From assembly GCA_964435455.1 (NCBI GenBank), contig CAYSYH010000002.1, forward strand, positions 1 through 47,122: a stretch of DNA of 47,122 nucleotides, read 5' to 3'. The notes under the pieces were generated by a model. The model made no database searches. It was not told the DNA's origin and was given only the letters and a program-made list of their open reading frames with translations. Position 1 is the first letter of the stretch, and each line of letters begins with the position of its first letter. Shown here one piece after another: positions 24,176 through 33,202 of the stretch. The translations under genes were made by a program, and so were the position numbers. This DNA comes from CAYSYH01 sp964435455. GTDB lineage: Bacteria > Patescibacteriota > WWE3 > 2-01-FULL-39-13 > JAACPI01.

Positions 24176-27100
24176 CTAATTAGAACAAGCAAAGTCAATC
24201 CAATCTTTTGTGCTACACGAAGCCCCATTACCTGATAAAGAGTTACAAGATATAACACTACAAGGATTAAGAACATTTTTAATACTTCTAGAACCTGCCC
24301 TAACTTCAAAATGCAAATGAGGTCCTGTGCTGTTCCCGGGACTACCCACCCTTCCTATCAGTTGTTGCGAAGAAACAATATCCCCTACACCTACAAGTCT
24401 ACTAGACATATGTGCAAAATATAAAAAGTAAGGGTTATTGTCTACAATTATTTTTAAAATAACCAAATTACCATATCCTGCAGTACTATAACCTGAAAAT
24501 ACAACTTCTGCATCACCTTTAAAGGGATTAGGAACACCAACACCTTTAGGAATAGCAATATCAACCCCTTTATGGACCTCGTAAGAACCTGGTAATCCTG
24601 GACAATCTGTAACAGCGTAAGTATTAAAATAATATGGAAAAAAAGATAGTAATCCTTTTAACGGACCTGCTGGAGGTTTGTTAGGGTTTATAGGAGAACA
24701 AAACTGGCCATTAGGAGTTTTAACTAACCCCAAAGAATCCCCTAAATATTCTTCACTATACGTGTTTGCAACAGGTCTATCACTTTGATCAAACAAAATA
24801 TAAGAAAAATAATAATAAAGTAATGTAGTTAAAGTAACTATAACTATAGAGGTATAAATAACAAATTTAGCAAAAAACTTAGGTATAGTAACAAAAACAG
24901 AATTAGTCGCTTTTGAAAGTTCTGCTATAAGGGTTTTTAATCCTCTTCCCCTTATAAAATCCCAAAACCCTTTTATTAAAGCAGTAGTATAACGTTGTAA
25001 GGCATAAGCAAGATAAGCTAACCCTAAAGTTGCGGCACTAGATATAGAAATACCAACTAAACTAAAAATTTTTGAAAAGGGTGATGCTAATTTGGAAACA
25101 ATTTTAACCAAACCAGGAAATTTTTTTGAAATCGAGAATAGTATTATTTTTGCCCTAGCAATAGGGCCAATACCAGGATTATATAAATTCCATAAAGGTT
25201 TAGCAACATTTTTACCAAAAAAAGGTAATTTAAATAAGGTGTGGTATAAAACCTTTTTTTCAATCCAATCAAAAACCCATGTTTGTAAATAATTAACTTT
25301 TATAGAAATACCATTTATAATACCTACATACTTTTTAATAGCGTCTCCCTTAATAAACTTACCTTTTACATGAAAGGCTAAAAAAGAAAACATATCCAAA
25401 GGATCTAAACCCCGATTTTCATATTTTTGTAAGTTTTTTAAGAGAGGTAAAAAAACTTTTATAAAAGTTTTTTGTTCAGAAGGACTTAAGACGTCTCCAA
25501 AAAAAATATTTACAGTATCTCTAAAATCCCTTATATTCCCTGACTTATATATATGGTACAAAGTCGCAAAAACAGCGTGAACACCTGCTTCTCCACTAAT
25601 TAAACTTTTATCATAATTTAAAAGCTTCTCAAAAACTGCTAAAACGTAAGGTGCTCCTTTAAAATCTTTTGCAAAAACATTTAAGCTTCCTCTTCTAAGA
25701 GATTTAAACAAACCAGAGCTTTTAAATCTTTCTTGAACATCTTTTAAATTTTTAAAAGTTTTTCCTGGGAAGAACGTAAACCTTTCATTTGAACTGTTAA
25801 GTCCTAAAAACACATTAGAAGCCTTTATATTATCAATACGTATAAAATCCTTCGTATGCAGATAAACATGATTTAAGGTTAAGAAAGGTAATAATTTAAC
25901 TAGTAAGGGTGCTTTTTTTGCCACATATCCAGAAGACGTTAAACCTATTGCGGTAGAAATTCTGTCTCTAATAGAGCTTTCTATTGTAAAAATATCTCCT
26001 ACTTTATATTTACCAATACGAATATTTACAAAAGTATTATAAAAAGGTAATACTTTTCCTAACAACTTATCTACATATTTATTATATTTTTGATAGTAAA
26101 AATAAACTTGCCATACATTACCGCTTTCAATAGCATCTATAAACTCAGATAACATTATTTGGTTTGCCCGATTTTCTACAAACTCAAAATAACCATATGC
26201 ATTTTTTAAATCTTTTTTTACCTCTTCCCTAAGTTTCTCAGGCACATTGCTAACAACTAGGTCTAAAACTCTGTCAAAATTTAAACCTAAAATAGAAGCT
26301 TGATGTTCTATAAGTGCATCTAAGGTTTGGGATACCTTCTCCTCTAAATTTTGAACTATATCCCTAAACAACATTAAATCTTGTTTTTTTACTTCGGGAG
26401 AAAAAAGTTCGGGCACTACTTTACCAGGAGTAAAACCTACAAAACCGCGTGATAGGGGGCCTCTATAAGTAGCCGTAAAAAGCGAGTCTCTTACTTCAGC
26501 TAAATCTCTTAAACTTCTAACCCGATGGCTTGTTAATTGCTCAACAGCTTTTTTAGAAGAAAAACCTAACTTTTTCCAATTATCATTATATAGTAAGAAG
26601 GAACGTAAACTTGCAACCCCACCAGTAGCAGTTTTTAAAGTTTTTAATTTAAGTTTTAAACCATAAGCTGTTTCTAAATCTCCTTTTGAAATAAAATCTT
26701 GTAGTCGTAAGGGTGCTTTTCTATTTTTAACTATACGCTCTTTTTTTAAACGTGCTTCAACAAATTTAGGAACACCTAAAAAATCTCTTGCAACTAAAGG
26801 ACTACGAGGATTACTTAAAACATATCCCAACTCGGTAGGTATGCCCTTAATACTTTTTGTAAAACCGTGTGTACCTATTTCCCCTTCTACAACATTAATA
26901 AAAGATTCCTCCACCGCTTTTAGTGCAGGATCACGAACTTGAAAGTTTTGAGATTTAGGTATAAAGTCCGTAACTGAACTAGCAAAATTTTTATAGGGAT
27001 CTAAATTAGCAATAGAAGAGTATGTAACTCCTTTTCGCCCTTGTTTACTAATAAGTACCCTGGTTTTAGGCCTATAAATATAATCAGTACCAGAACGTTT

Positions 27101-27640
27101 AACAGAATCCTCTAAGTTACTCAAGTCAATTCTTGTTGGATCAAATTCATAATATTCAAAAGGTTGCCTTTCTACTAAAGGTTCTTTTCCAAAAACTTCT
27201 TCAAAAATATTTCTACCATTATATTTTTCACCAGAAATAGCTGCACCTATAAGTTTTTGTTCTTGAACAATTGAAAAATCAGAGAGCTTTAGGACACCTT
27301 GCAATAAACCTAAAGCCCATTTTTTATAATAGGTAGGATTAGTCCAATCTTTTGGGTCAAGGCTAAAATTTACAAAAACGCCTGCCATATCATCAGGTTC
27401 GGCACCTAATATATTGGGTCTAAATCTTTTTACAGTAACTTTAGTTAAGGCGTCTTTAAAATGCCCTAGTATCTCACTTTTTACTTTATAGGGTAACGAT
27501 TCAAAACGTTCTAAATCCTTACCATCTAAAATTTCCCTTATTAATCCTTCTACCGCTTCATCAGGTACAGGTAATTGGGCACTTTGGTTTATATTTGGTC
27601 CTGGATTCATCTTTCTTCCAGGTCCTTTTGGTGACGACAT
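24176..27640 (-). CDS. Giant membrane protein with a C-terminal M23 (LytM) peptidase domain
   Basis: A 1154-residue protein. Residues 1 to about 850 are a soluble-looking, Lys/Phe-rich region with no domain I recognise and no signal peptide. Hydrophobic segments lie near 860-885 and 925-950. The last 150 residues are an M23 zinc metallopeptidase domain with all ligands: H1023 and D1027 in HKGVDIA, H1077 in FAHMS, H1108 and H1110 in HLHFE. It should cleave peptidoglycan peptides outside the membrane. It is encoded divergently from trbL and upstream of the 334-residue gene. It resembles the hydrolase subunit of conjugation systems (VirB1-like role), but with an unusually large N-terminal part. 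Confidence 0.85.
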   Translation of the reverse strand: MSSPKGPGRKMNPGPNINQSAQLPVPDEAVEGLIREILDGKDLERFESLPYKVKSEILGHFKDALTKVTVKRFRPNILGAEPDDMAGVFVNFSLDPKDWTNPTYYKKWALGLLQGVLKLSDFSIVQEQKLIGAAISGEKYNGRNIFEEVFGKEPLVERQPFEYYEFDPTRIDLSNLEDSVKRSGTDYIYRPKTRVLISKQGRKGVTYSSIANLDPYKNFASSVTDFIPKSQNFQVRDPALKAVEESFINVVEGEIGTHGFTKSIKGIPTELGYVLSNPRSPLVARDFLGVPKFVEARLKKERIVKNRKAPLRLQDFISKGDLETAYGLKLKLKTLKTATGGVASLRSFLLYNDNWKKLGFSSKKAVEQLTSHRVRSLRDLAEVRDSLFTATYRGPLSRGFVGFTPGKVVPELFSPEVKKQDLMLFRDIVQNLEEKVSQTLDALIEHQASILGLNFDRVLDLVVSNVPEKLREEVKKDLKNAYGYFEFVENRANQIMLSEFIDAIESGNVWQVYFYYQKYNKYVDKLLGKVLPFYNTFVNIRIGKYKVGDIFTIESSIRDRISTAIGLTSSGYVAKKAPLLVKLLPFLTLNHVYLHTKDFIRIDNIKASNVFLGLNSSNERFTFFPGKTFKNLKDVQERFKSSGLFKSLRRGSLNVFAKDFKGAPYVLAVFEKLLNYDKSLISGEAGVHAVFATLYHIYKSGNIRDFRDTVNIFFGDVLSPSEQKTFIKVFLPLLKNLQKYENRGLDPLDMFSFLAFHVKGKFIKGDAIKKYVGIINGISIKVNYLQTWVFDWIEKKVLYHTLFKLPFFGKNVAKPLWNLYNPGIGPIARAKIILFSISKKFPGLVKIVSKLASPFSKIFSLVGISISSAATLGLAYLAYALQRYTTALIKGFWDFIRGRGLKTLIAELSKATNSVFVTIPKFFAKFVIYTSIVIVTLTTLLYYYFSYILFDQSDRPVANTYSEEYLGDSLGLVKTPNGQFCSPINPNKPPAGPLKGLLSFFPYYFNTYAVTDCPGLPGSYEVHKGVDIAIPKGVGVPNPFKGDAEVVFSGYSTAGYGNLVILKIIVDNNPYFLYFAHMSSRLVGVGDIVSSQQLIGRVGSPGNSTGPHLHFEVRAGSRSIKNVLNPCSVISCNSLSGNGASCSTKDWIDFACSN

Positions 27641-27656
27641 AGTATTTTGTTTAGTG

Positions 27657-27699
27657 TTGTTTATTTACTAATTTTATTGGTATAATTAGGCTAATTATA
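27657..27699. promoter_or_regulatory. Divergent promoter with palindromic -10 boxes
   Basis: TATAATTAG (27681-27689), one base, then CTAATTATA (27691-27699) form a near-perfect palindrome giving a TATAAT -10 on each strand. On the + strand TTGTTT (27657-27662) at 18 nt is a possible -35 for trbL. On the minus strand the -10 (27694-27699) would serve the M23 gene with a leader of roughly 45-50 nt. The two promoters would compete for polymerase, or be shared by one palindrome-binding regulator. Confidence 0.45.
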
Positions 27700-27740
27700 A
27701 CAAATAATACTTAATTTTATTAATTAACCTTTAAACTTTA

Positions 27741-29261
27741 ATGGAAAGTAAATTATTGTCCAAATTTTTTACCAGTTTTGTTGTTTTATATTTGCTATTT
27801 ATTTTAATTAGTGTAATTTCTGTTACAACTGGTTTTGATAATTATCTTAGTTTAACAGAAAAGTTTTGGAAAAATCCAGAAACAGGAAAGGAGTATTATT
27901 ACGCATTAGGCTTGCCAAAAAAAAACCAAACACTATATGCAAAAATTAACAATAATCAAGGGGAAGTACAAGCGGCTGGGAACATTATTTCTAACACATG
28001 GAATACTTTAAAAGCAGGAGTAAAAGCTTTTCAAGCATATCAGGAATGTATGAATGGTAGCAATAGTCAAACTACTACAAACTGTTTTGTAACTAACTTA
28101 CTTCAAATACCTTTACAAAGTTCTATAGGATGTATTTCTACAGACATTCAACAAAATGCGGACAGTATTACAATTAACCCAGATGGTAGCGTAAGTGGAG
28201 GTGGTTGCGGAAATAGCGGAGCTATAAAGGTATTAGAAAATTTTGACCCAAACGCAGAAGTAGGGCAAACTGCAAATGCAGAAAATAATACATGGGGGGG
28301 TGTATTAGTAATTACAGAAAATGTAGGATCAAGACTATATACAGAAACAGGTAATATGGTATCTTTTAAAAACTATGCTAAAAATGAATTGGCCCAAATA
28401 CCCTTGATAGGAACAAAAACAACACAAGCAGCTTGGTGGGGAGTTACGTTAAACAAAGTGTCCTTAGGAGAAGCCTTTTTTAAATTATGGAAAAGTAGTA
28501 GAAACATAAGTTATTATTTAATAATAATACCCACCATATTCTTAGGTTTTGCTATCATGTTTAGAGCTCAAATCAATCCACAAACCCAAATAACATTACT
28601 TAATATAATCCCAAGGCTTCTTATAGTAATGCTCTTAATCACATTCTCTTATCCTATAGCGGCAATAATGGTTAAATTAGCCGAACCTATAGCGGACATA
28701 GTAATAAAAATAATTTGGGACACAGTATTTTCAGTACCAACAAATTTTTTCAATATAGGCTCTACAGCCGTGTTTGCAGGGCTAGGCGGTATATTACTTG
28801 CGGTAATAGGATCTTTAGGGAGTTTGGCATTAGTAGGAGGGGTTTTAATAGGGGGAATAGGAATATTTATATTACTATTGGTAGTAATATGGGTTGTAGC
28901 ATTTATCATTTCTGCAATTAGATATTTAATAGGCGTTGCTATATTAACTATAAAAATAGGTTTACTTATAGGATTTGGGCCTTTAGTAATTTTAGTTTCA
29001 GCATTTCCCGGCAGAGAACCATTATTAAAAAATTATTTTATGACATTAGTTAGCAACATATTTGGATTAAGTTTAATGAGTATACTATGGTCTTTAAACT
29101 TAGCTTTAATGCTTTTAGGGCTTAATTTAGGTACTTTAGCTTTTCTTGCTATGTCCATAATGGCTATTGGTATAGTTTGGAAATCCCCTAGTGCACCTAA
29201 AATGTTAGCTGGAATGTTAGGGGTACAGCCATTATTTGCTACAGGGCAACAAAGACGCTAA
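27741..29261 (+). CDS. TrbL/VirB6-like polytopic membrane protein
   Basis: Probable inner-membrane channel subunit of the type IV secretion-like apparatus. An N-terminal hydrophobic segment (about 9-32) is followed by an exported-looking region of about 200 residues with several Cys. Five or more membrane helices follow from about residue 253 to the end. They include the Gly-rich pair LGGILLAVIGSLGSLALVGG and the conserved-looking GLLIGFGPLVILVSAFPG, typical of TrbL/VirB6-like proteins in Patescibacteria. It opens the plus-strand block trbL-prgI-TraC-virB4. The family call rests on topology and context more than on strict motifs. Confidence 0.75.
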   Translation: MESKLLSKFFTSFVVLYLLFILISVISVTTGFDNYLSLTEKFWKNPETGKEYYYALGLPKKNQTLYAKINNNQGEVQAAGNIISNTWNTLKAGVKAFQAYQECMNGSNSQTTTNCFVTNLLQIPLQSSIGCISTDIQQNADSITINPDGSVSGGGCGNSGAIKVLENFDPNAEVGQTANAENNTWGGVLVITENVGSRLYTETGNMVSFKNYAKNELAQIPLIGTKTTQAAWWGVTLNKVSLGEAFFKLWKSSRNISYYLIIIPTIFLGFAIMFRAQINPQTQITLLNIIPRLLIVMLLITFSYPIAAIMVKLAEPIADIVIKIIWDTVFSVPTNFFNIGSTAVFAGLGGILLAVIGSLGSLALVGGVLIGGIGIFILLLVVIWVVAFIISAIRYLIGVAILTIKIGLLIGFGPLVILVSAFPGREPLLKNYFMTLVSNIFGLSLMSILWSLNLALMLLGLNLGTLAFLAMSIMAIGIVWKSPSAPKMLAGMLGVQPLFATGQQRR

Positions 29262-29299
29262 AAATATAAAAAAATAATAAAAGCAAACGCCTTGGTTAA

Positions 29300-29308
29300 T
29301 GCTATAAT
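29300..29308 (+). promoter_or_regulatory. Extended -10 promoter of prgI
   Basis: TGC plus a consensus TATAAT (29303-29308) ends 8 nt before the ATG at 29317, so the leader would be about 1-2 nt. This suggests that prgI-TraC-virB4 can be transcribed separately from trbL. Confidence 0.55.
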
Positions 29309-29316
29309 TTTTAAAT

Positions 29317-30504
29317 ATGGAAATTCAATCTGCCAATAGACAGCATCCAGTACCACAAAACGTTATGGATGTAGAGTTTAAACTAATAGGTGAACTAACT
29401 ATAAGACAATTTTCATATTTGGTTGTATTTGGCATTTTGTTTTTAATTACGTACAAAAGCCCCTTACCCTTTTTATTTAGAATACCACTACTAATTATAG
29501 AAGTTTTAGCTGGGATTAGTTTTGCTTTTTTGCCATACAACGATATTACTTTAGACAAATGGACAGTAAACTATATAAAAGCTATAACTAGCCCAAGAAT
29601 AAGAATATGGAAACACGTACCTACAATACCTTATTTTTTTACATATATACCAAAAAAGAGCACTAAAAAAGAAAAGTTAAAAGAATATACAACAAATGAT
29701 AAAAACAAATCAAAAAGCATACAAGAATTATTTAATAAAAATTATAATAATTCAATACCTTTTGAAGATGATTCTGATATAACTCAACAAGAAATAGCTT
29801 ATTTACAAAAAATTGGTTTTAAAAAATCAATAGATAATAAAACTAATATAAAAGGAGAAACAATAATTCCAGATAAGTTAGTAAGTAAAGAGAAAGTACA
29901 AAAAGAATTAATAAAAGATGAGTTAAGTATGAAAAAATCCCTAGTACAAACAACATTAACCGCAAAAACAGAAACACATAATAATAACACCCAACTAAAT
30001 AAAAATATTAAACAGGCATTTAATATAGCTTTAGTAGAACAAAAAAATAGAAAAACCCCAAAAACTGTAAAAAAAGTAGGAGATGCCCCAAAAAAACAAG
30101 AACAAAATGAGGGGGAAAAAGAGCATTATAAAGAAAAACAACATAGTATATTTAACATTATAGAAAAGTGGGCACATAAAAAACAAGGAGAACAAGAAAA
30201 AGATGCTCTCATGGAAAATAAAAAAACAAAAAATAAACAATTAACTAAACTAGTAAGCGGTAAGGTAGTAGCAACAAGCGGAGAATTAGTTCCAAATGCA
30301 GTTGTAATATTTAAGGATATAGAACAAAACCCAAGAATAGCTGTAAAAACTAACCAGGTTGGAGAATTTAAAACTACTACTCCTTTAGAATATGGTAAGT
30401 ATATAATAGAAGTAATTAAAGAAGGATATAAATTTAAAAATAAGAATATTAAAATAGATGAAAATTTAATAGAACCTATAAATTTAATAGGAACAAAAGT
30501 ATAA
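29317..30504 (+). CDS. PrgI-family protein with a C-terminal carboxypeptidase-regulatory-like domain
   Basis: PrgI is an inner-membrane partner of VirB4 in Gram-positive and Patescibacteria type IV systems (VirB3-like role). Residues about 10-95 match PrgI: PVPQNVMDVEFKLIGELTIRQFSYLV, two short membrane helices, and LDKWTVNYIKAI. Residues about 115-310 are a Lys-rich, probably disordered linker. Residues about 315-395 form a small beta-sandwich like the CarboxypepD_reg/CNA-B fold (KLVSGKVVATSGELVPNAVVIF, GEFKTTTPLEYGKYIIEV). PrgI alone is about 100-120 residues, so the extension is a real addition. It sits 9 nt before the TraC-like gene. Confidence 0.85.
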   Translation: MEIQSANRQHPVPQNVMDVEFKLIGELTIRQFSYLVVFGILFLITYKSPLPFLFRIPLLIIEVLAGISFAFLPYNDITLDKWTVNYIKAITSPRIRIWKHVPTIPYFFTYIPKKSTKKEKLKEYTTNDKNKSKSIQELFNKNYNNSIPFEDDSDITQQEIAYLQKIGFKKSIDNKTNIKGETIIPDKLVSKEKVQKELIKDELSMKKSLVQTTLTAKTETHNNNTQLNKNIKQAFNIALVEQKNRKTPKTVKKVGDAPKKQEQNEGEKEHYKEKQHSIFNIIEKWAHKKQGEQEKDALMENKKTKNKQLTKLVSGKVVATSGELVPNAVVIFKDIEQNPRIAVKTNQVGEFKTTTPLEYGKYIIEVIKEGYKFKNKNIKIDENLIEPINLIGTKV

Positions 30505-30513
30505 TTAAATAAT

Positions 30514-31224
30514 ATGAAAGTACCTGCCAATACAAAAGTAACCGCATTAGTACAAGATCATTTAGATATTTATGATATAAAAGAAAATCTGCTTATATTA
30601 AAAAATGGGGGGGCTACCGCTGTTATAGAGACAGGAGCAATAAATTTTGATTTATTATCACAAAGAGAACAAGATGCGGCTATAATGGCTTACTCAGGAC
30701 TTCTTAACTCACTTAATTATCCAATTCAAGTCCTTATAAAAAGTAAAAAAATGAATATTGGACACTATATAAAACAAATTGAAGAAGAAGAAAAAGATAC
30801 AAATAAGCACCCTTTATTATTGGATGCAATTGCAAATTACAAAAGCTTTATTCAAAGTTTAGTTAAAAGCTATGATATTTTAGATAAGTCTTTTTATGTA
30901 GCTATTAATTATAACGAAAATTTTGTATTACCTAATTCAAAACCTCTAGACTGGATTAAAGATTTATTTGGTATAGCCCATAAACCCAAACAAAATATTG
31001 ATGTAGATGAAATAGTAGAAAAGGCAAAAAGCCAATTAAACCCAAGAACAGAACATTTACTTAATGAGTTTTCTAGAATAAACATAAAAGCAAGGAGGCT
31101 TACAACAGAAGAATTAATTAAACTTTTTTATGAGTCATATAATCAAGATTCTGTATTAGGAGGAAAAGTTGTGACAGGAAACATTAAAGAGTATACAACA
31201 CCTATAGTAGAATTATTAAGTTAA
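30514..31224 (+). CDS. TraC-like protein (separate N-terminal domain of VirB4)
   Basis: A 236-residue protein matching the N-terminal portion seen in TraC/VirB4 proteins: a start around TKVTALVQDHLDIYDIKEN, then LILKNGGATAVIETGAINFDLLSQREQDAAI and a helical pair ending near residue 190. It has no Walker motifs. It lies 7 nt before the VirB4 ATPase gene, so the two are probably translated together and assemble as one unit. Splitting of VirB4 into two polypeptides is often seen in Patescibacteria secretion loci. Confidence 0.8.
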   Translation: MKVPANTKVTALVQDHLDIYDIKENLLILKNGGATAVIETGAINFDLLSQREQDAAIMAYSGLLNSLNYPIQVLIKSKKMNIGHYIKQIEEEEKDTNKHPLLLDAIANYKSFIQSLVKSYDILDKSFYVAINYNENFVLPNSKPLDWIKDLFGIAHKPKQNIDVDEIVEKAKSQLNPRTEHLLNEFSRINIKARRLTTEELIKLFYESYNQDSVLGGKVVTGNIKEYTTPIVELLS

Positions 31225-31231
31225 GATAAAT

Positions 31232-33178
31232 ATGAATATATTAAATAAAATAAATCCTTTTTATAAAGAAAACACAAATAAAGATAGTGCCAATGTATCT
31301 ACCAATAAAAAGACGCAAACAAAAGAGAGTTCCTTTTCAGAAGAAACGAAAAAATTTTTTAATGGTATTACAAGTACAAGAGATATAATTTCTCCGGAAT
31401 CTATTTATGTAGATTTCAACTATATAAAAATAGGATCTAGATATTTTAGGAGTTTGTTTGTATCGGGATATCCAAGATATGTAGGCGCCAATTGGCTTAG
31501 CCCATTAATTACGTTTCCACATCCACTAGATATTGCAATGTTTTATTATCCTATAAAATCTAAAGGGGTTTTAGATGATTTAAAAAAGAAGATTACAGAA
31601 TTTCAAGCTACAATCTCTAGCGACCACGAAAGAGGTAAAGTTATGGATCCAACTGTTGTGGCAGCATTAGAAGATGCTAAAGCATTACAAGAAAAATTAG
31701 TTAAAGGAGTAGAAAAGTTTTTTCAATTTTCTTTTTATATAACAATAAGTTCCGATAATTTAGAAGAATTAGAAAACATTACAAAAAGGGTTTTAGGTAC
31801 ATTAGGGTCTTTACTAATAGTTGCAAAAAAAACAACCTTACAAATGGAACAGGCTTTTCAAACTACATTACCACAAGGTATAGATAAACTTGTTTATGTA
31901 AGAAACATGGATACTTCAGCAGTAGCCACAACGTTCCCATTTACATCTAGCGAATTAACAATGAATAAAGGCGTCTTGTACGGAATAAACAAACATAACG
32001 GATCTTTGGTTATTTTTGATAGATTTTCTTTAGAAAATGCTAATTCTGTAATTTTTGCAACATCTGGAGCAGGAAAGTCCTACTTAGTAAAACTAGAAAT
32101 AATGAGGTCTTTAATGTTTGGTGCAGAATGTATAACAATAGATCCAGAAAGAGAATATGAACCTTTAGCTAAAGCTTTAGGAGGTGAGTTTATAGAATTT
32201 TCTAGTGCTTCTCCAGCAAAAATAAACCCTTTTGATTTGCCAGATTTTGGCAATAAAATACCAGACAATCAAGTTATTAAAAATGCATTAGGCGCAAAAC
32301 TCTTAAGCTTGCACTCTCTTTTTAAAATAATTTTTGGTCAAATGACTAATACTGAAGAAGCATTATTAGACAGAGCATTAATAGAAACATATAGGTTAAA
32401 GGGTATTACAGAAGATCCCGAAACCCATAGTAAAGAAGTTCCCGTTATGGAAGATTTATATAAAGTTTTAATGGGTATGGATGAGCCAGAAGCCAAAAAC
32501 TTATCAGCTAGATTAGAAAGGTATGTAAAAGGGTCCTTAGCAGGAATATTTAATCAACGAACAACAGTTAATTTAAACAATCCTTTTACAGTATTTTCGG
32601 TTAGAAATCTAGAAGATGTTTTAAGACCCATAGCTTACTACATTATTTTAGATTATATATGGACAAAAATAAAAATAGACCTTAAAAAAAGGCTACTTGT
32701 TGTAGATGAAGCATGGTATCTAATGACTCACCCCGATTCTGCATATTTTATGTATTCTATAGCAAAAAGAGCACGAAAATATTTTGTAGGGCTAACAACT
32801 ATAAGCCAAGACGTATCAGATTTTTTAAATAGTGAATATGGGCAAGTTATAGTTACAAATGCAGCTATGAAAATTTTACTAAAACAATCAGCAAGTTCAA
32901 TTGATAGATTAGGAGAAGTATTCCACTTATCGGAAGGAGAAAAAAGATTACTATTAGCATCTGGAGTAGGTGAGGGATTATTTTTTGCGGGAAACAGTCA
33001 TGTAGCTATTAAAGTAGTAGCCAGTAAATGGGAACACAGACTTATAACTACAAACCCTGAAGAAATTATAAAAATAAAAAAAGGAACATTTGGTAAACAG
33101 CAAAAAAAGAAAAAAATAGGTAGAGTTATAAAAAAGCCTTCAATAAAAAAAGGAGGTACTAGTATAGCTTTAGAATAA
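31232..33178 (+). CDS. virB4: VirB4-type secretion ATPase
   Basis: Motor ATPase of the type IV secretion-like machine, on the cytoplasmic face of the membrane. After a Lys/Ser-rich start, residues 45-230 correspond to the middle of VirB4. The ATPase domain carries Walker A ATSGAGKS at 276-283 and the Walker B segment RLLVVDEAW with D492 and E493. Later motifs fit the family (AKRARKYFVGLTTISQDVSDF, VTNAAMKILLKQS). It converges with dnaN, with 24 nt between. No VirD4 coupling protein or VirB11 follows, so the substrate and direction of transport are open. Confidence 0.95.
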   Translation: MNILNKINPFYKENTNKDSANVSTNKKTQTKESSFSEETKKFFNGITSTRDIISPESIYVDFNYIKIGSRYFRSLFVSGYPRYVGANWLSPLITFPHPLDIAMFYYPIKSKGVLDDLKKKITEFQATISSDHERGKVMDPTVVAALEDAKALQEKLVKGVEKFFQFSFYITISSDNLEELENITKRVLGTLGSLLIVAKKTTLQMEQAFQTTLPQGIDKLVYVRNMDTSAVATTFPFTSSELTMNKGVLYGINKHNGSLVIFDRFSLENANSVIFATSGAGKSYLVKLEIMRSLMFGAECITIDPEREYEPLAKALGGEFIEFSSASPAKINPFDLPDFGNKIPDNQVIKNALGAKLLSLHSLFKIIFGQMTNTEEALLDRALIETYRLKGITEDPETHSKEVPVMEDLYKVLMGMDEPEAKNLSARLERYVKGSLAGIFNQRTTVNLNNPFTVFSVRNLEDVLRPIAYYIILDYIWTKIKIDLKKRLLVVDEAWYLMTHPDSAYFMYSIAKRARKYFVGLTTISQDVSDFLNSEYGQVIVTNAAMKILLKQSASSIDRLGEVFHLSEGEKRLLLASGVGEGLFFAGNSHVAIKVVASKWEHRLITTNPEEIIKIKKGTFGKQQKKKKIGRVIKKPSIKKGGTSIALE

Positions 33179-33202
33179 AAGACACTTTGTAATTTACTTA
33201 AT

